Part shown: piece by piece, positions 25,759 to 35,285 of the stretch
Layout: the number at the start of each line of letters is the position of its first letter
Numbering within the stretch: position 1 is the first letter of the stretch
Assembly: GCA_963205005.1 (NCBI GenBank)
Contig: CAUJHW010000111.1
Coordinates: 1-45,900 of the forward strand
Reading direction: 5' to 3'
Source of the DNA: Pseudomonadota bacterium
GTDB lineage: Bacteria > Pseudomonadota > Alphaproteobacteria > Caulobacterales > Caulobacteraceae
DNA length: 45,900 nt
Notes under the pieces: model-generated
Told to the model about the DNA's origin: nothing
Seen by the model: only the letters and a program-made list of their open reading frames with translations
Databases searched by the model: none
Program-made: the position numbers and the translations under genes

Positions 25759-26184
25759 ATGCGTCTCTCCACGAAAGGCCGCTACGCCGTGATGGCGATG
25801 GCCGACCTCGCGCGCCGGGAAACCGACGTGGCCCGCGCCGTGGCCCTGGCCGACATCGCCGCCCGGCAGGAGATCTCGCTGAGCTATCTGGAACAGCTGT
25901 TCGCCCGCCTGCGCCGCAAGGGTCTGGTGACCAGCGCCCGGGGGCCCGGCGGCGGCTACCGGCTGGCCCGGACCGCCGACGACACCTCGATCGCCGACAT
26001 TGTCCACGCCGTGGATGAACCCCTGCGCGCCACGCGCTGCAAGGAATCCCGGGGCTGCATGGTGCGCGGCGAGCGCTGCCTGACCCACGACCTCTGGGCC
26101 GACCTGGGCGACCGGATCGAGGACTACCTGTCCTCGGTCACCCTTGCCGATGTGGTCGGCGGCAAGCTGAGGCGGGCGGCATGA
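25759..26184 (+). CDS. iscR: Rrf2-family Fe-S cluster regulator IscR
   Basis: 141 residues. An N-terminal winged helix (MRLSTKGRYAVMAM, then ISLSYLEQLFARLR and the wing GPGGGYRLA) is the standard Rrf2 fold. Three cysteines, Cys94, Cys100 and Cys107, plus His110 reproduce the IscR [2Fe-2S] ligand set with one extra residue between the last two cysteines. It heads the Fe-S assembly operon and should sense cluster supply, repressing the operon when loaded. Its stop overlaps the start of the next gene by 4 nt. A candidate operator is described upstream. Confidence 0.93.
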   Translation: MRLSTKGRYAVMAMADLARRETDVARAVALADIAARQEISLSYLEQLFARLRRKGLVTSARGPGGGYRLARTADDTSIADIVHAVDEPLRATRCKESRGCMVRGERCLTHDLWADLGDRIEDYLSSVTLADVVGGKLRRAA

Positions 26185-27316
26185 GCATCTATCTGGACCA
26201 CAACGCCACCGCCCGGGTCCGTCCCGAGGCGATCGCCGCCATCACGAACGTGCTGACCCACGTCGGCAACCCGTCGTCCATTCACGCCGCCGGCCGCACG
26301 GCGCGCGCGGTGATGGAGAAGGCCCGCGAGGACATCGGCGCGCTGATCGCCGCGCCCGCCTCGACCGTGATCTTCACCAGCGGCGGCACCGAAGCCAATG
26401 CCATCGCCATCGAGAGCGCCGTGTCGGCGGGGGCGAAGCGCCTGATCATCTCGGCCATCGAGCATGACAGCATCCAGGAAACCTCGCGGGTCCTGGGCGT
26501 CGAGGTCGAGGTCCTGCCGGTCGATTCGAACGGCGTGGCCGACCTCGGCTGGCTGCGCGAGCGGCTGGGCCGGTGGGACGCCGTCGACGGCAAGCCGTTC
26601 GTGGCGCTGATGCTGGCCAACAACGAGACCGGCGTGATCCAGCCTGTCGCTGAAGCCGCGGAGATCGTGCGCGCCGCCGACGGCTGGCTGCACGTCGACG
26701 CCATCCAGGCCGCCGGCAAGATCCCGGTCGACAGCCGCGCGCTGGGCGCCGACACGCTGGCGATCTCGGCGCACAAGCTGGGCGGGCCGCAGGGCGTGGG
26801 CGCGCTGACGTTCGGTCCCCGCGCAACCCTGTCGCGTCGCCAGCACGGCGGCGGCCAGGAGCGGGGCCGTCGCGGCGGAACCGAGAACCTGCCCGGCATC
26901 GCCGGCTTCGGCGCCGCCGCCGTCGCCGCCCGCGCCGGGCTCGACGACTATCAGGCCCGGGCCGCCTGGCGCGACGCCGTGGCCGGGCGCCTCAAGGCCT
27001 CCGGCAGCGTGGTCATGGGCGAGGCCGCGCCGCGCCTTCCCAACACCCTCTGCATCGCCGCGCCGGGGTTCACCTCCGACCTGCAGGTCATGGGGCTGGA
27101 TCTCGCGCAGGTGATGGTCAGCGCCGGCTCGGCCTGCTCGTCGGGCAAGGTGAAGGCCTCGCCCGTGCTGACGGCGATGGGGCAGGGCGATCTGGCCGCC
27201 TGCGTCATACGGGTGAGCGGCGGCTGGGACACGACCGAGGCCGAGTGGAACAGGTTCGCCGACGTATGGCTCGAGGCTCGCGCCCGCCATGCCGCGCGCC
27301 GGAAGGAAGTCGCCTG

Positions 27317-27317
<1 letters not shown>
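26181..27317 (+). CDS. Cysteine desulfurase, IscS/NifS type
   Basis: 378 residues. A PLP enzyme that takes sulfur from cysteine as an enzyme persulfide. Conserved points are YLDHNATA at the N-terminus, [21 protein letters not shown], the PLP lysine in [10 protein letters not shown], and the persulfide loop [12 protein letters not shown], whose long form marks group I (IscS-like) enzymes. It is the first of two cysteine desulfurases in the operon; the other is the SufS-type at 30937. It is coupled to iscR by a 4-nt overlap and to sufB by 1 nt (TGATG). Confidence 0.93.
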
Positions 27318-28782
<1,465 letters not shown>

Positions 28783-28786
<4 letters not shown>

Positions 28787-29169
28787 GCGGCCCGCTGTCA
28801 CTGAAGACTGCCTTCGAGACCGAATTCGCCCGGCGCGACGCCGAACGGCGAGCGCGCGAGGACGCCGAGCGGCGGCAGCAGGAGCAGGACCTGGCCAGCG
28901 CCCAGGGGCTGCACGCCGCCATCGCCGCGGACGCGGATTTCCTGGCCGGCCGCGGGCTCAGCGTGGACATCCGCCGCTACACGGTCTCTCTCGAACACGA
29001 CGACTTCCGGATCGCGGCCTACTTCGAGGGCGGCAAGGCGCAGGTGACCGCGTCCGACAAGCGCACCGTTCATCCGGGAAGCGCCGCGCCCCGCAAGCAG
29101 GAGGTCGTGGACAGCGTGGAAGACGCGCTGGCGATCATGGCCCAGTACCTCGCCGACGAGACCCTTTGA
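28783..29169 (+). CDS. Uncharacterised 128-aa protein inside the suf operon
   Basis: I do not recognise a named family. The gene is coupled to both neighbours (4-nt overlap with sufB, 1-nt with sufC), so it is surely translated with them. Residues 9-40 are highly charged and helical, rich in Arg/Glu with [12 protein letters not shown], a likely coiled coil. Residues 42-60 look like a second helix. About 62-90 forms beta-strands ([20 protein letters not shown]), and 105-125 a helix. There is no cysteine, no His cluster and no signal peptide, so it is unlikely to bind a cluster itself. An adaptor or complex-stability role in SUF assembly is inference from position only. Confidence 0.85.
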
Positions 29170-29915
29170 TGCTGTCGATTTCGAACCTGCATGCCGCTGT
29201 CGAGGGCAAGGAAATCCTCAAGGGGCTCACCCTCGATGTGCCCGCCGGTGAGGTCCACGCGATCATGGGGCCGAACGGCGCCGGCAAGTCGACGCTGTCC
29301 TACGTGCTGACCGGCCGCCAGGGCTATGAGATCACCGGTGGCGGCACGACCCTGGACGGCGAGGACCTGCTGGCGCTGGAGCCCAATGAGCGGGCCGCCA
29401 GGGGCGTATTCCTGTCGTTCCAGTATCCGCTCGAGATTCCGGGCGTTCCGGCCCTGACCTTCATCCGCACGGCGCTGAATGCGCAGAAGAAGGCGCGGGG
29501 CGAGCCGGAGATCACGGCCCCTGCGTTCCTGAAGCTGGCCCGCGAGAAGGCGGCCCTGCTGAAGATCGACTTCGACATGCTCAAGCGGGCGCTCAACGTG
29601 GGTTTCTCCGGCGGCGAGAAGAAGCGGATGGAGATCTTCCAGATGGCGATGCTCTCGCCGCGCTTCCTGATCCTCGACGAGACCGACAGCGGTCTGGACA
29701 TCGACGCCCTGCGGATCGTGTCGGAGGGCGTGAACGCCCTGCGTTCGCCCGACCGGGCCATGCTGGTGATCACCCACTACCAGCGTCTGCTGGACTACAT
29801 CAAACCCGACCGGGTGCATGTGCTGGCCGGCGGACGGATCGTTGCCTCGGGCGGCCCGGAGCTGGCGCTTGAGCTGGAGCGCGACGGTTACGACCGCTAC
29901 GCGAGGGCCGCTTGA
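29169..29915 (+). CDS. sufC: Fe-S assembly ATPase SufC
   Basis: 248 residues from ATG 29169 (a TTG codon directly before it is dispensable). An ABC-type ATPase without membrane partner: Walker A GPNGAGKST, Q-loop in FLSFQYPLEIPG, signature FSGGEKKR, Walker B FLILDETDSGLD with catalytic Glu, and the H-loop His in ITHYQR. It binds SufB and SufD, and its ATP cycle opens the complex for cluster assembly. It overlaps the preceding stop by 1 nt and sufD by 4 nt. Confidence 0.97.
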   Translation: MLSISNLHAAVEGKEILKGLTLDVPAGEVHAIMGPNGAGKSTLSYVLTGRQGYEITGGGTTLDGEDLLALEPNERAARGVFLSFQYPLEIPGVPALTFIRTALNAQKKARGEPEITAPAFLKLAREKAALLKIDFDMLKRALNVGFSGGEKKRMEIFQMAMLSPRFLILDETDSGLDIDALRIVSEGVNALRSPDRAMLVITHYQRLLDYIKPDRVHVLAGGRIVASGGPELALELERDGYDRYARAA

Positions 29916-30934
29916 GCCTCGCCACCGCCCTCAGGACGCGCGACGTCACCGAGCTCCCCGGCAAGCGGGACGAGGCCTGGCGCTGGACCGACCTGCGCGG
30001 GCTGATCCGCGTTCTGCCCGCGCCATCGGAGCGGTTCGAGGGCGATGTCGGCCAGGGACCGTTCGACCGGCTGGCGGACGATCATCATGTGCTGGTCAAC
30101 GGCGGCGAAGCGCGCATCGATGTGGCGGCCGGCAAGAAAGCCCTGGCCGTGCTGCGGCTGGTGTCGCGAGGCGCCGGGGCCCATGCCTCGCGGGTGACCG
30201 TCAATCTGGCGGCCGGCGCGCGCCTGCGGCTGCTGGAAAGCTACGAGAGCGATGGGGCGAGCCTCGCCCAGACCACGCTGGTCATCATGCTGGCCGAGGG
30301 CGCGGTCCTCGAACGGATCGTTCTGGCGCAGGATCACGAGGACGCGGTGTCGGTCAGCCAGGCTGATGTGCTGCTCGCGCCCACCGCTGACTTCGGACAG
30401 ACCGTCGTGGCCTCGGGCAGCCGTCGGCAGCGGATCGAGACCGTGGTGGCTCACCCCGGCGGCCGGGCCAGCGTGCGGCTGGACGGGGTCTATCTGCTGG
30501 ACGGCAAGCGGCACTCCGACCACACGACCGTCGTGACCCACACCGGCGTCGACGGCGTCACCAACCAGCTGGTCAAGGGCGTGGTCCGGGACCAGGCCCG
30601 CGGCGTGTTCCAGGGGCGCATCGTCGTCAATGAGGGCGCCGACCGCACGGACGCCCGCATGGGGCACCATGCGCAGCTGCTGTCGGATCGCGCCGAGGTC
30701 GACGCCAAGCCGGAGCTGGAAATCTACGCTGACGACGTATCCTGCGCCCACGGCAACACGGTCGGCGCCATGGACGAGGACGCGCTGTTCTATGCCCGGC
30801 AGCGGGGGATTCCGGAGGCGGAGGCCCGCGCCATGCTGACCGAGGCCTTCATCGGCCAGGTCATTGACCGGATCTGGTTCGAGGCGGCCCGCCGGGTCCT
30901 GCGCACCTGGGCCGGCAAGCGGTTGCGGGGCTGA
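29912..30934 (+). CDS. sufD: Fe-S assembly protein SufD
   Basis: 340 residues. The start is TTG at 29912, overlapping the sufC stop (TTGA). The next residues SLATALRTRDVTELPGKRDEAWRWTDLR include the conserved EAWRWT segment of SufD N-termini. The middle is the parallel beta-helix shared with SufB; the C-terminus has CAHGNTVGAMDEDALFYARQRG, the conserved SufB/SufD interface segment with its His. SufD pairs with SufB in SufBC2D and helps iron entry. It is shorter than E. coli SufD (423), mainly at the N-terminus. Confidence 0.94.
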   Translation: MSLATALRTRDVTELPGKRDEAWRWTDLRGLIRVLPAPSERFEGDVGQGPFDRLADDHHVLVNGGEARIDVAAGKKALAVLRLVSRGAGAHASRVTVNLAAGARLRLLESYESDGASLAQTTLVIMLAEGAVLERIVLAQDHEDAVSVSQADVLLAPTADFGQTVVASGSRRQRIETVVAHPGGRASVRLDGVYLLDGKRHSDHTTVVTHTGVDGVTNQLVKGVVRDQARGVFQGRIVVNEGADRTDARMGHHAQLLSDRAEVDAKPELEIYADDVSCAHGNTVGAMDEDALFYARQRGIPEAEARAMLTEAFIGQVIDRIWFEAARRVLRTWAGKRLRG

Positions 30935-30936
30935 GC

Positions 30937-32151
30937 ATGGCTTTCGACGCCGAAGCGGTCCGCGCCCAGTTCCCGATCCTGTCGCGGCAGGTGAATGGCA
31001 AGCCGCTGGTCTATCTGGACAGCGCCGCCTCGGCCCAGAAGCCGCGGGCTGTGATCGACGCGATGTCGCACGCGATGGAATTCTCCTACGCCAACGTCCA
31101 TCGCGGCCTGCACACGCTGGCGAACGAGACGACCGACGCCTACGAGGCCGCGCGCCGGTCGGCGGCCCGGCTGATCGGAGCGGCCGAGACCGAGATCGTC
31201 TTCACCAAGGGCGCGACAGAGGGGATCAATCTGGTCGCGGCAGGCCTTGGCGCCACCCTCCAGCCCGGCGACGAGATCGTGCTGTCGGAGATGGAGCACC
31301 ACGCCAACATCGTGCCCTGGCACTTCCTGCGCGAGCGCCTGGGCGTCGTCCTGAAGTGGACGCGGGTCAGCGACGAGGGCGTGCTGGACCTTGAGCATTT
31401 CCAGAGCCTGCTGGGCCCGAAGACCCGCGTCGTCGCCCTGACCCACATGTCCAACGTGCTGGGCACGGTCAATCCGGCGGCCGAGCTGGCGCGGATGGCG
31501 CATGAGGCGGGCGCGCTGGTGCTGTTCGACGGCTGTCAGGCGATCGTGCACCAGGCTGTGGACGTGAAGGCCATCGACGCCGACTTCTATGTCTTCTCCG
31601 GCCACAAGCTCTATGGGCCGACCGGCATCGGCATTCTCTATGGCAAGGCAGAGAGGCTGGCGGCCCTGCCGCCTTACCAGGGTGGCGGCGAGATGATCGC
31701 TCAGGTCTCGATGGACGCGATCACCTATGGCGATCCGCCGCACCGGTTCGAGGCGGGCACGCCGCCGATCCTCGAGGCCATCGGCCTGGGCGCGGCCATC
31801 GACTGGCTTCAGGCGCTGGATCGAGACGCCATCGCCGCCCACGAGCATGCGCTCTACGCCCGGGTGCGCGAGGGGCTCGCCGGCGCCAACTGGCTGCGGG
31901 TGATCGGCGAGGCGCCGGGGAAGGGCGCCATACTGTCCTTTACCGTCGACGGAGCCCACGCCCACGACGTGGCCCAGATCCTGGATCGATACGGGGTTGC
32001 GGTCCGCGCCGGGACCCACTGCGCCGAGCCGCTGATGCGACGTTTCGGCGCCACGTCGAGCGCCCGGGCGTCCTTCGCCCTATATAACACCCCGGAAGAG
32101 GCTGACGTCTTCGTCGAGGCCTTGACCAAGACCCAAGCCTTCTTCGCGTAG
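30937..32151 (+). CDS. sufS: Cysteine desulfurase SufS
   Basis: 404 residues. A group II PLP cysteine desulfurase. Signatures are YLDSAASAQKP at the N-terminus, ATEGINLVA, the HHANIVPW segment, the PLP Lys in SGHKLYGPTG, and the catalytic Cys in RAGTHCAEPLM with the short group II loop. It supplies sulfur to SufB, usually through SufE or SufU; no sufE gene is in this window. It follows sufD after 2 bp. Together with the IscS-like enzyme it makes two desulfurases in one operon. Confidence 0.96.
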   Translation: MAFDAEAVRAQFPILSRQVNGKPLVYLDSAASAQKPRAVIDAMSHAMEFSYANVHRGLHTLANETTDAYEAARRSAARLIGAAETEIVFTKGATEGINLVAAGLGATLQPGDEIVLSEMEHHANIVPWHFLRERLGVVLKWTRVSDEGVLDLEHFQSLLGPKTRVVALTHMSNVLGTVNPAAELARMAHEAGALVLFDGCQAIVHQAVDVKAIDADFYVFSGHKLYGPTGIGILYGKAERLAALPPYQGGGEMIAQVSMDAITYGDPPHRFEAGTPPILEAIGLGAAIDWLQALDRDAIAAHEHALYARVREGLAGANWLRVIGEAPGKGAILSFTVDGAHAHDVAQILDRYGVAVRAGTHCAEPLMRRFGATSSARASFALYNTPEEADVFVEALTKTQAFFA

Positions 32152-32152
32152 A

Positions 32153-32536
32153 ATGAGCCCCATGGACGACGCACAGCCCATCGAGTCCCAAGTCTCCGCG
32201 ACGGAGACGCCGCCGCTCAGCGAGGCGGAGTTGAACGCGCTGACCGACCAGCTGATCGAACAGCTGAAGACGGTGTTCGACCCGGAAATTCCGGTCGATG
32301 TGTACGAGCTTGGCCTGATCTACCGGGTGGACGTTTCCGATGACAAGGACGTCGCCATCGACATGACCCTTACGGCGCCCGGCTGTCCGGTGGCCGGCGA
32401 GATGCCGGGCTGGGTCGAGGACGCCGTCCGCAAGATCCCTGAAATCCGCTCGGTGAAGGTCGATCTCGTGTTCGATCCGCCGTGGGACCCGTCGCGCATG
32501 AGCGACGAGGCCAAGCTAGCCCTGAACATGTTCTGA
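32153..32536 (+). CDS. sufT: SUF-associated MIP18/DUF59 protein (SufT)
   Basis: 127 residues; ATG 32153 is 1 bp after sufS, and a second ATG at 32162 is equally usable (neither has a good SD, suggesting coupling to sufS). After an acidic N-terminal tail the DUF59 core begins: VFDPEIPVDVYELGLIY, then TLTAPGCPVAG with its conserved Cys, and VDLVFDPPWDPSRMSDEAKLALNMF. DUF59 proteins help mature Fe-S proteins, as SufT does in other bacteria. The gene overlaps sufA by one base. Confidence 0.92.
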   Translation: MSPMDDAQPIESQVSATETPPLSEAELNALTDQLIEQLKTVFDPEIPVDVYELGLIYRVDVSDDKDVAIDMTLTAPGCPVAGEMPGWVEDAVRKIPEIRSVKVDLVFDPPWDPSRMSDEAKLALNMF

Positions 32537-32931
32537 TGACCCAAATCGACATCACGCCCACGCCGCGCCCCAGGCGCCCCCGGCCCAAGGTGGTCACCCT
32601 TTCCGACGCCGCCGCGGCCCGGGTGCAGGAGATCATGGCCCGGGCCGAGAAGCCCTATGCGGGCCTGCGGGTCGGGGTGAAGAACGGCGGGTGCGCCGGG
32701 CAGGAGTATGTCCTGGAGTACGCCGAGGCGGCCAACCCGCTGGACGAGGTGGTCGAGGACAAGGGTGTCACCATCCTGGTCGAGCCCAAGGCGGTACTGT
32801 TCCTGATCGGCACCGAGATCGACTACGAGGTCTCCAAGCTCTCGGCAAAGTTCGTGTTCCGCAACCCGAACGAGACAGACGCCTGTGGTTGCGGCGAGAG
32901 CGTCACGATCGAACCTGCGAAGCTGGACTGA
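32536..32931 (+). CDS. sufA: A-type Fe-S carrier protein (SufA/IscA family)
   Basis: 131 residues from ATG 32536, which shares a base with the preceding stop. After a basic, Pro-rich N-terminus (PTPRPRRPRPK) comes the A-type fold: LSDAAAARVQEIM, GGCAGQEY with the first ligand Cys, and CGCGES with the last two. These three cysteines hold the transferable cluster. It would pass clusters from SufBCD to apo-proteins. It is the last gene of the coupled suf cluster; a 61-bp gap follows. Confidence 0.95.
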   Translation: MTQIDITPTPRPRRPRPKVVTLSDAAAARVQEIMARAEKPYAGLRVGVKNGGCAGQEYVLEYAEAANPLDEVVEDKGVTILVEPKAVLFLIGTEIDYEVSKLSAKFVFRNPNETDACGCGESVTIEPAKLD

Positions 32932-32992
32932 GCCGCGCTGGCGGGAGGCGCAGGCCGTGCTATCGTCACCGTCAGAGAAGGGGGGACCGCCC

Positions 32993-33277
32993 ATGAATGA
33001 CGCCGACGACGTCGAACTGCGCCGACTGGCCATTCGCCGGGCCGACATGAAGCTCGCCTTCCGCAGCCACCTGATGGCCTACGTGATCGTCAACGGCGGT
33101 CTGGTGGCCATCTATGTGATGACGTCCTTCGGCCACTACTTCTGGCCGATCTGGCCGATGATCGGCTGGGGTATCGGCCTCGGCTCTCACGCCATGAGCG
33201 TCTACATGAACGGCGAAGGCATCCGCGACCGGCTGATCGAGGAAGAGCTGGAAAAGCTGCGCCGGACGCGCGGCTGA
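32993..33277 (+). CDS. Small 2TM-domain membrane protein
   Basis: 94 residues from ATG 32993, preceded by GAAGGGGGGA. Longer in-frame starts upstream overlap sufA and are rejected. Two membrane helices (about 25-45 and 52-72) lie between a charged N-terminal helix and a charged C-terminal helix. This is the layout of the 2TM domain family (PF13239), often found beside or fused to signalling proteins; its function is not known. It could be read from the suf transcript, since no terminator is visible in the 61-bp gap. Confidence 0.8.
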   Translation: MNDADDVELRRLAIRRADMKLAFRSHLMAYVIVNGGLVAIYVMTSFGHYFWPIWPMIGWGIGLGSHAMSVYMNGEGIRDRLIEEELEKLRRTRG

Positions 33278-33302
33278 GCCACGCGCCCGCGGGCCTTGCG
33301 TC

Positions 33303-34109
33303 CTACTTGCCCTTGAAGGCGGCCGGACGCTTCTGGATGAAGGCCATCACGCCCTCGCGCGAGTCTTCGGTCCGGCCGGCGTCGCCCTGGGCGTAGGCCT
33401 CGGCTTCCAGTTGGTCGTGCCAGGCGGCGTCCAGCGAATCCCAGACGAGATTGCGGGTCATTCCCAGCGACTTCGGGCCCGAGGCCAGCGCCTGGGCCAG
33501 TTCGAGGGCCTTGGGCAGGGTCTCGGCGTCGGGGACGCAGCGGTTGATCAGGCCCCATTCCAGCGCTGTGGCCGCCGGCAGTTTTTCGCCCAGCAGCATC
33601 AGCTCCATCGCGCGCGCCTTGCCCACCAGGCGCGGCAGCATCCACGTCGCGCCGCCGTCCGGCACCAGGCCGATGCGGCGGAAAGCCAGCAGGAAATACG
33701 AGCTCTCGGCGGCGACCACGAGGTCGCAGGCCAGGGCCAGGGAAACGCCGACCCCAGCGGCCACGCCGTTGACCGCGGCCACCAGCGGCTTGGGCGAGCG
33801 ACGCAGCTTCGAGACGAAGGGGTTGTAGATCTGGAGCAGGGCCTGGTTCGGGCCGTCGGGAGCGTCGCCGCCCCGGCCGGTCGCGCCGCCGCCCGAAAGG
33901 TTGGCTCCGGAACAGAAGCCGCGCCCCTCACCGGTGAGCACGATGGCCCGGACTGAGGGGTCGGCGATGGCGGCGTCCACGGCGGCGCCCAGTTCGTTCA
34001 TCAGGTCGAGGCCCGCGGCGTTCAGCGTGGACGGGTCTGAGAGGGTGATGACGGCGACGCCGTTGTCGTTCACCGACTTGATCTTGGCCGTGGCCTGCGC
34101 GCCGTCCAT
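33303..34109 (-). CDS. Enoyl-CoA hydratase/isomerase family protein, PaaG-like
   Basis: 268 residues with the crotonase fold: oxyanion loop GRGFCSGANL (about 62-71) and AVNGVAAGVGVSLALACD (about 112-129). The two glutamates that make a classical hydratase (Glu144 and Glu164 in rat) align with Ser123 and Phe143. Instead there is GLVPDGG with Asp151, as in PaaG-type isomerases, where an Asp in this position acts in double-bond or ring isomerisation. I infer an isomerase or a ring-forming activity rather than straight hydration. No phenylacetate-pathway genes are nearby. Confidence 0.88.
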   Translation of the reverse strand: MDGAQATAKIKSVNDNGVAVITLSDPSTLNAAGLDLMNELGAAVDAAIADPSVRAIVLTGEGRGFCSGANLSGGGATGRGGDAPDGPNQALLQIYNPFVSKLRRSPKPLVAAVNGVAAGVGVSLALACDLVVAAESSYFLLAFRRIGLVPDGGATWMLPRLVGKARAMELMLLGEKLPAATALEWGLINRCVPDAETLPKALELAQALASGPKSLGMTRNLVWDSLDAAWHDQLEAEAYAQGDAGRTEDSREGVMAFIQKRPAAFKGK

Positions 34110-34178
34110 GGAAACCTCCCGTGAAATCCGAGCGGCGAATTGACGGAAGATACCCCGGCGTCAGCCAAGGAAAAACGT

Positions 34179-35237
34179 CTAGGCGGCCTGTGAGGCGCTG
34201 TTCATGTCGGCCAGCGTGGTGCGGTTGCGGCCGGTCCGCTTGGACACATAGAGCGCACCATCAGCCCGTTCGATCAGGGCGGCCGGGTTGTCCGCGGTCC
34301 GGAACTCAGCGATGCCGGTGGAGATCGTGATCGCGCCCAGATCCTCGTTGGTCGAACGACGCTTGAGGATTCGCGACGAAATCTCCTCGCGCGCGGCCTC
34401 CAGGGCCGACAGAGCGGCGTCGCGCCCTTCGTCCGGAAAGATCACCGCGAACTCCTCACCACCATATCGGGCCGCAAAGCGCGCATCTTTGGCGACGCGC
34501 CCGATGACGCTGGCGACGTAGCGGATCACCTGATCGCCGGTCTGATGGCCCCAGGTGTCGTTGAAGACCTTGAAGTGGTCGATGTCGACAACAGCCAGGG
34601 TCAGCGGCCTGCCGGTCGTTGCGGCCTGGGCGCAGGCGTCCTCGAGCGTCTCGTCGAAGGCCTTGCGGTTGGCCAGCATGGTGAGCGCGTCGGTCATCGC
34701 CTCGCGGCGGACCTGCTCGAGATGCTCGCGCAGCCGGCCCAGTTCGTCAGTCGTATCGGCCAGCTGGCTTTCGAGCGCCTGGTTTTCCTCGCGCACCTTG
34801 CGGGTGGCGACGCTCAGGTTCTCGACCATGCTGCGAACGGCCTCGGGATCCTGCTCCTCCAGCGACTCCGTCGCCGTGGCCAGCTGCTGGCCGTAGGCCT
34901 CGCTGGTCTCGCGCGCCGACTCGATGGCCCGCGACACGGTGTCCAGTTCGGCGGACAGGCTCTTGCCGGCGTCGAGGATCTCGCCGCTCAGCTTCGAGGC
35001 GGGAAGCAGCTCGGCGGCGATGGCCTCGCCGACCATGTCGGTGAAGGCGGCTCCGGACTGCAGGACCTGATCGATGCGGACCGCGACATCGCTGTCCTTG
35101 GCCGCGACATAGTGCATCCAGAGTTCGAAGTTCACGGCCGTGGGCCAGACCCGATGGGTTTCCATCGCCTGGATCGCCAGGCGGGCCCAGTCATAGCCCT
35201 TGGGCGTGCGCAGCAGAGAATCGATGTCCGTCGCCAT
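34179..35237 (-). CDS. dgcB: Diguanylate cyclase with coiled-coil N-terminus (DgcB-like)
   Basis: 352 residues with no membrane segment. The N-terminal part (1-125) is helical, with WMHYVAAKD and a serine/alanine-rich middle; residues 135-180 form a coiled coil that should hold a dimer. The GGDEF domain (about 180-345) has an intact active site GGEEF (259-263), with VDIDHFKVFND upstream for magnesium and substrate. It makes c-di-GMP from GTP. The product-inhibition site RxxD is missing at the usual place five residues before GGEEF (KDAR is there instead). Domain layout and nearness to rhlE recall C. crescentus DgcB; the symbol is a tentative transfer. Confidence 0.85.
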   Translation of the reverse strand: MATDIDSLLRTPKGYDWARLAIQAMETHRVWPTAVNFELWMHYVAAKDSDVAVRIDQVLQSGAAFTDMVGEAIAAELLPASKLSGEILDAGKSLSAELDTVSRAIESARETSEAYGQQLATATESLEEQDPEAVRSMVENLSVATRKVREENQALESQLADTTDELGRLREHLEQVRREAMTDALTMLANRKAFDETLEDACAQAATTGRPLTLAVVDIDHFKVFNDTWGHQTGDQVIRYVASVIGRVAKDARFAARYGGEEFAVIFPDEGRDAALSALEAAREEISSRILKRRSTNEDLGAITISTGIAEFRTADNPAALIERADGALYVSKRTGRNRTTLADMNSASQAA

Positions 35238-35285
35238 GACCCAAGGTTAGCGGACGGACCGCAAACGCCGGGTTAAGGGCGAAGG

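Noticed and set aside
33285-33294. Palindrome gcccgcgggc between the 2TM gene and the crotonase
   Set aside because: No loop and no T-run; too short to call a terminator.
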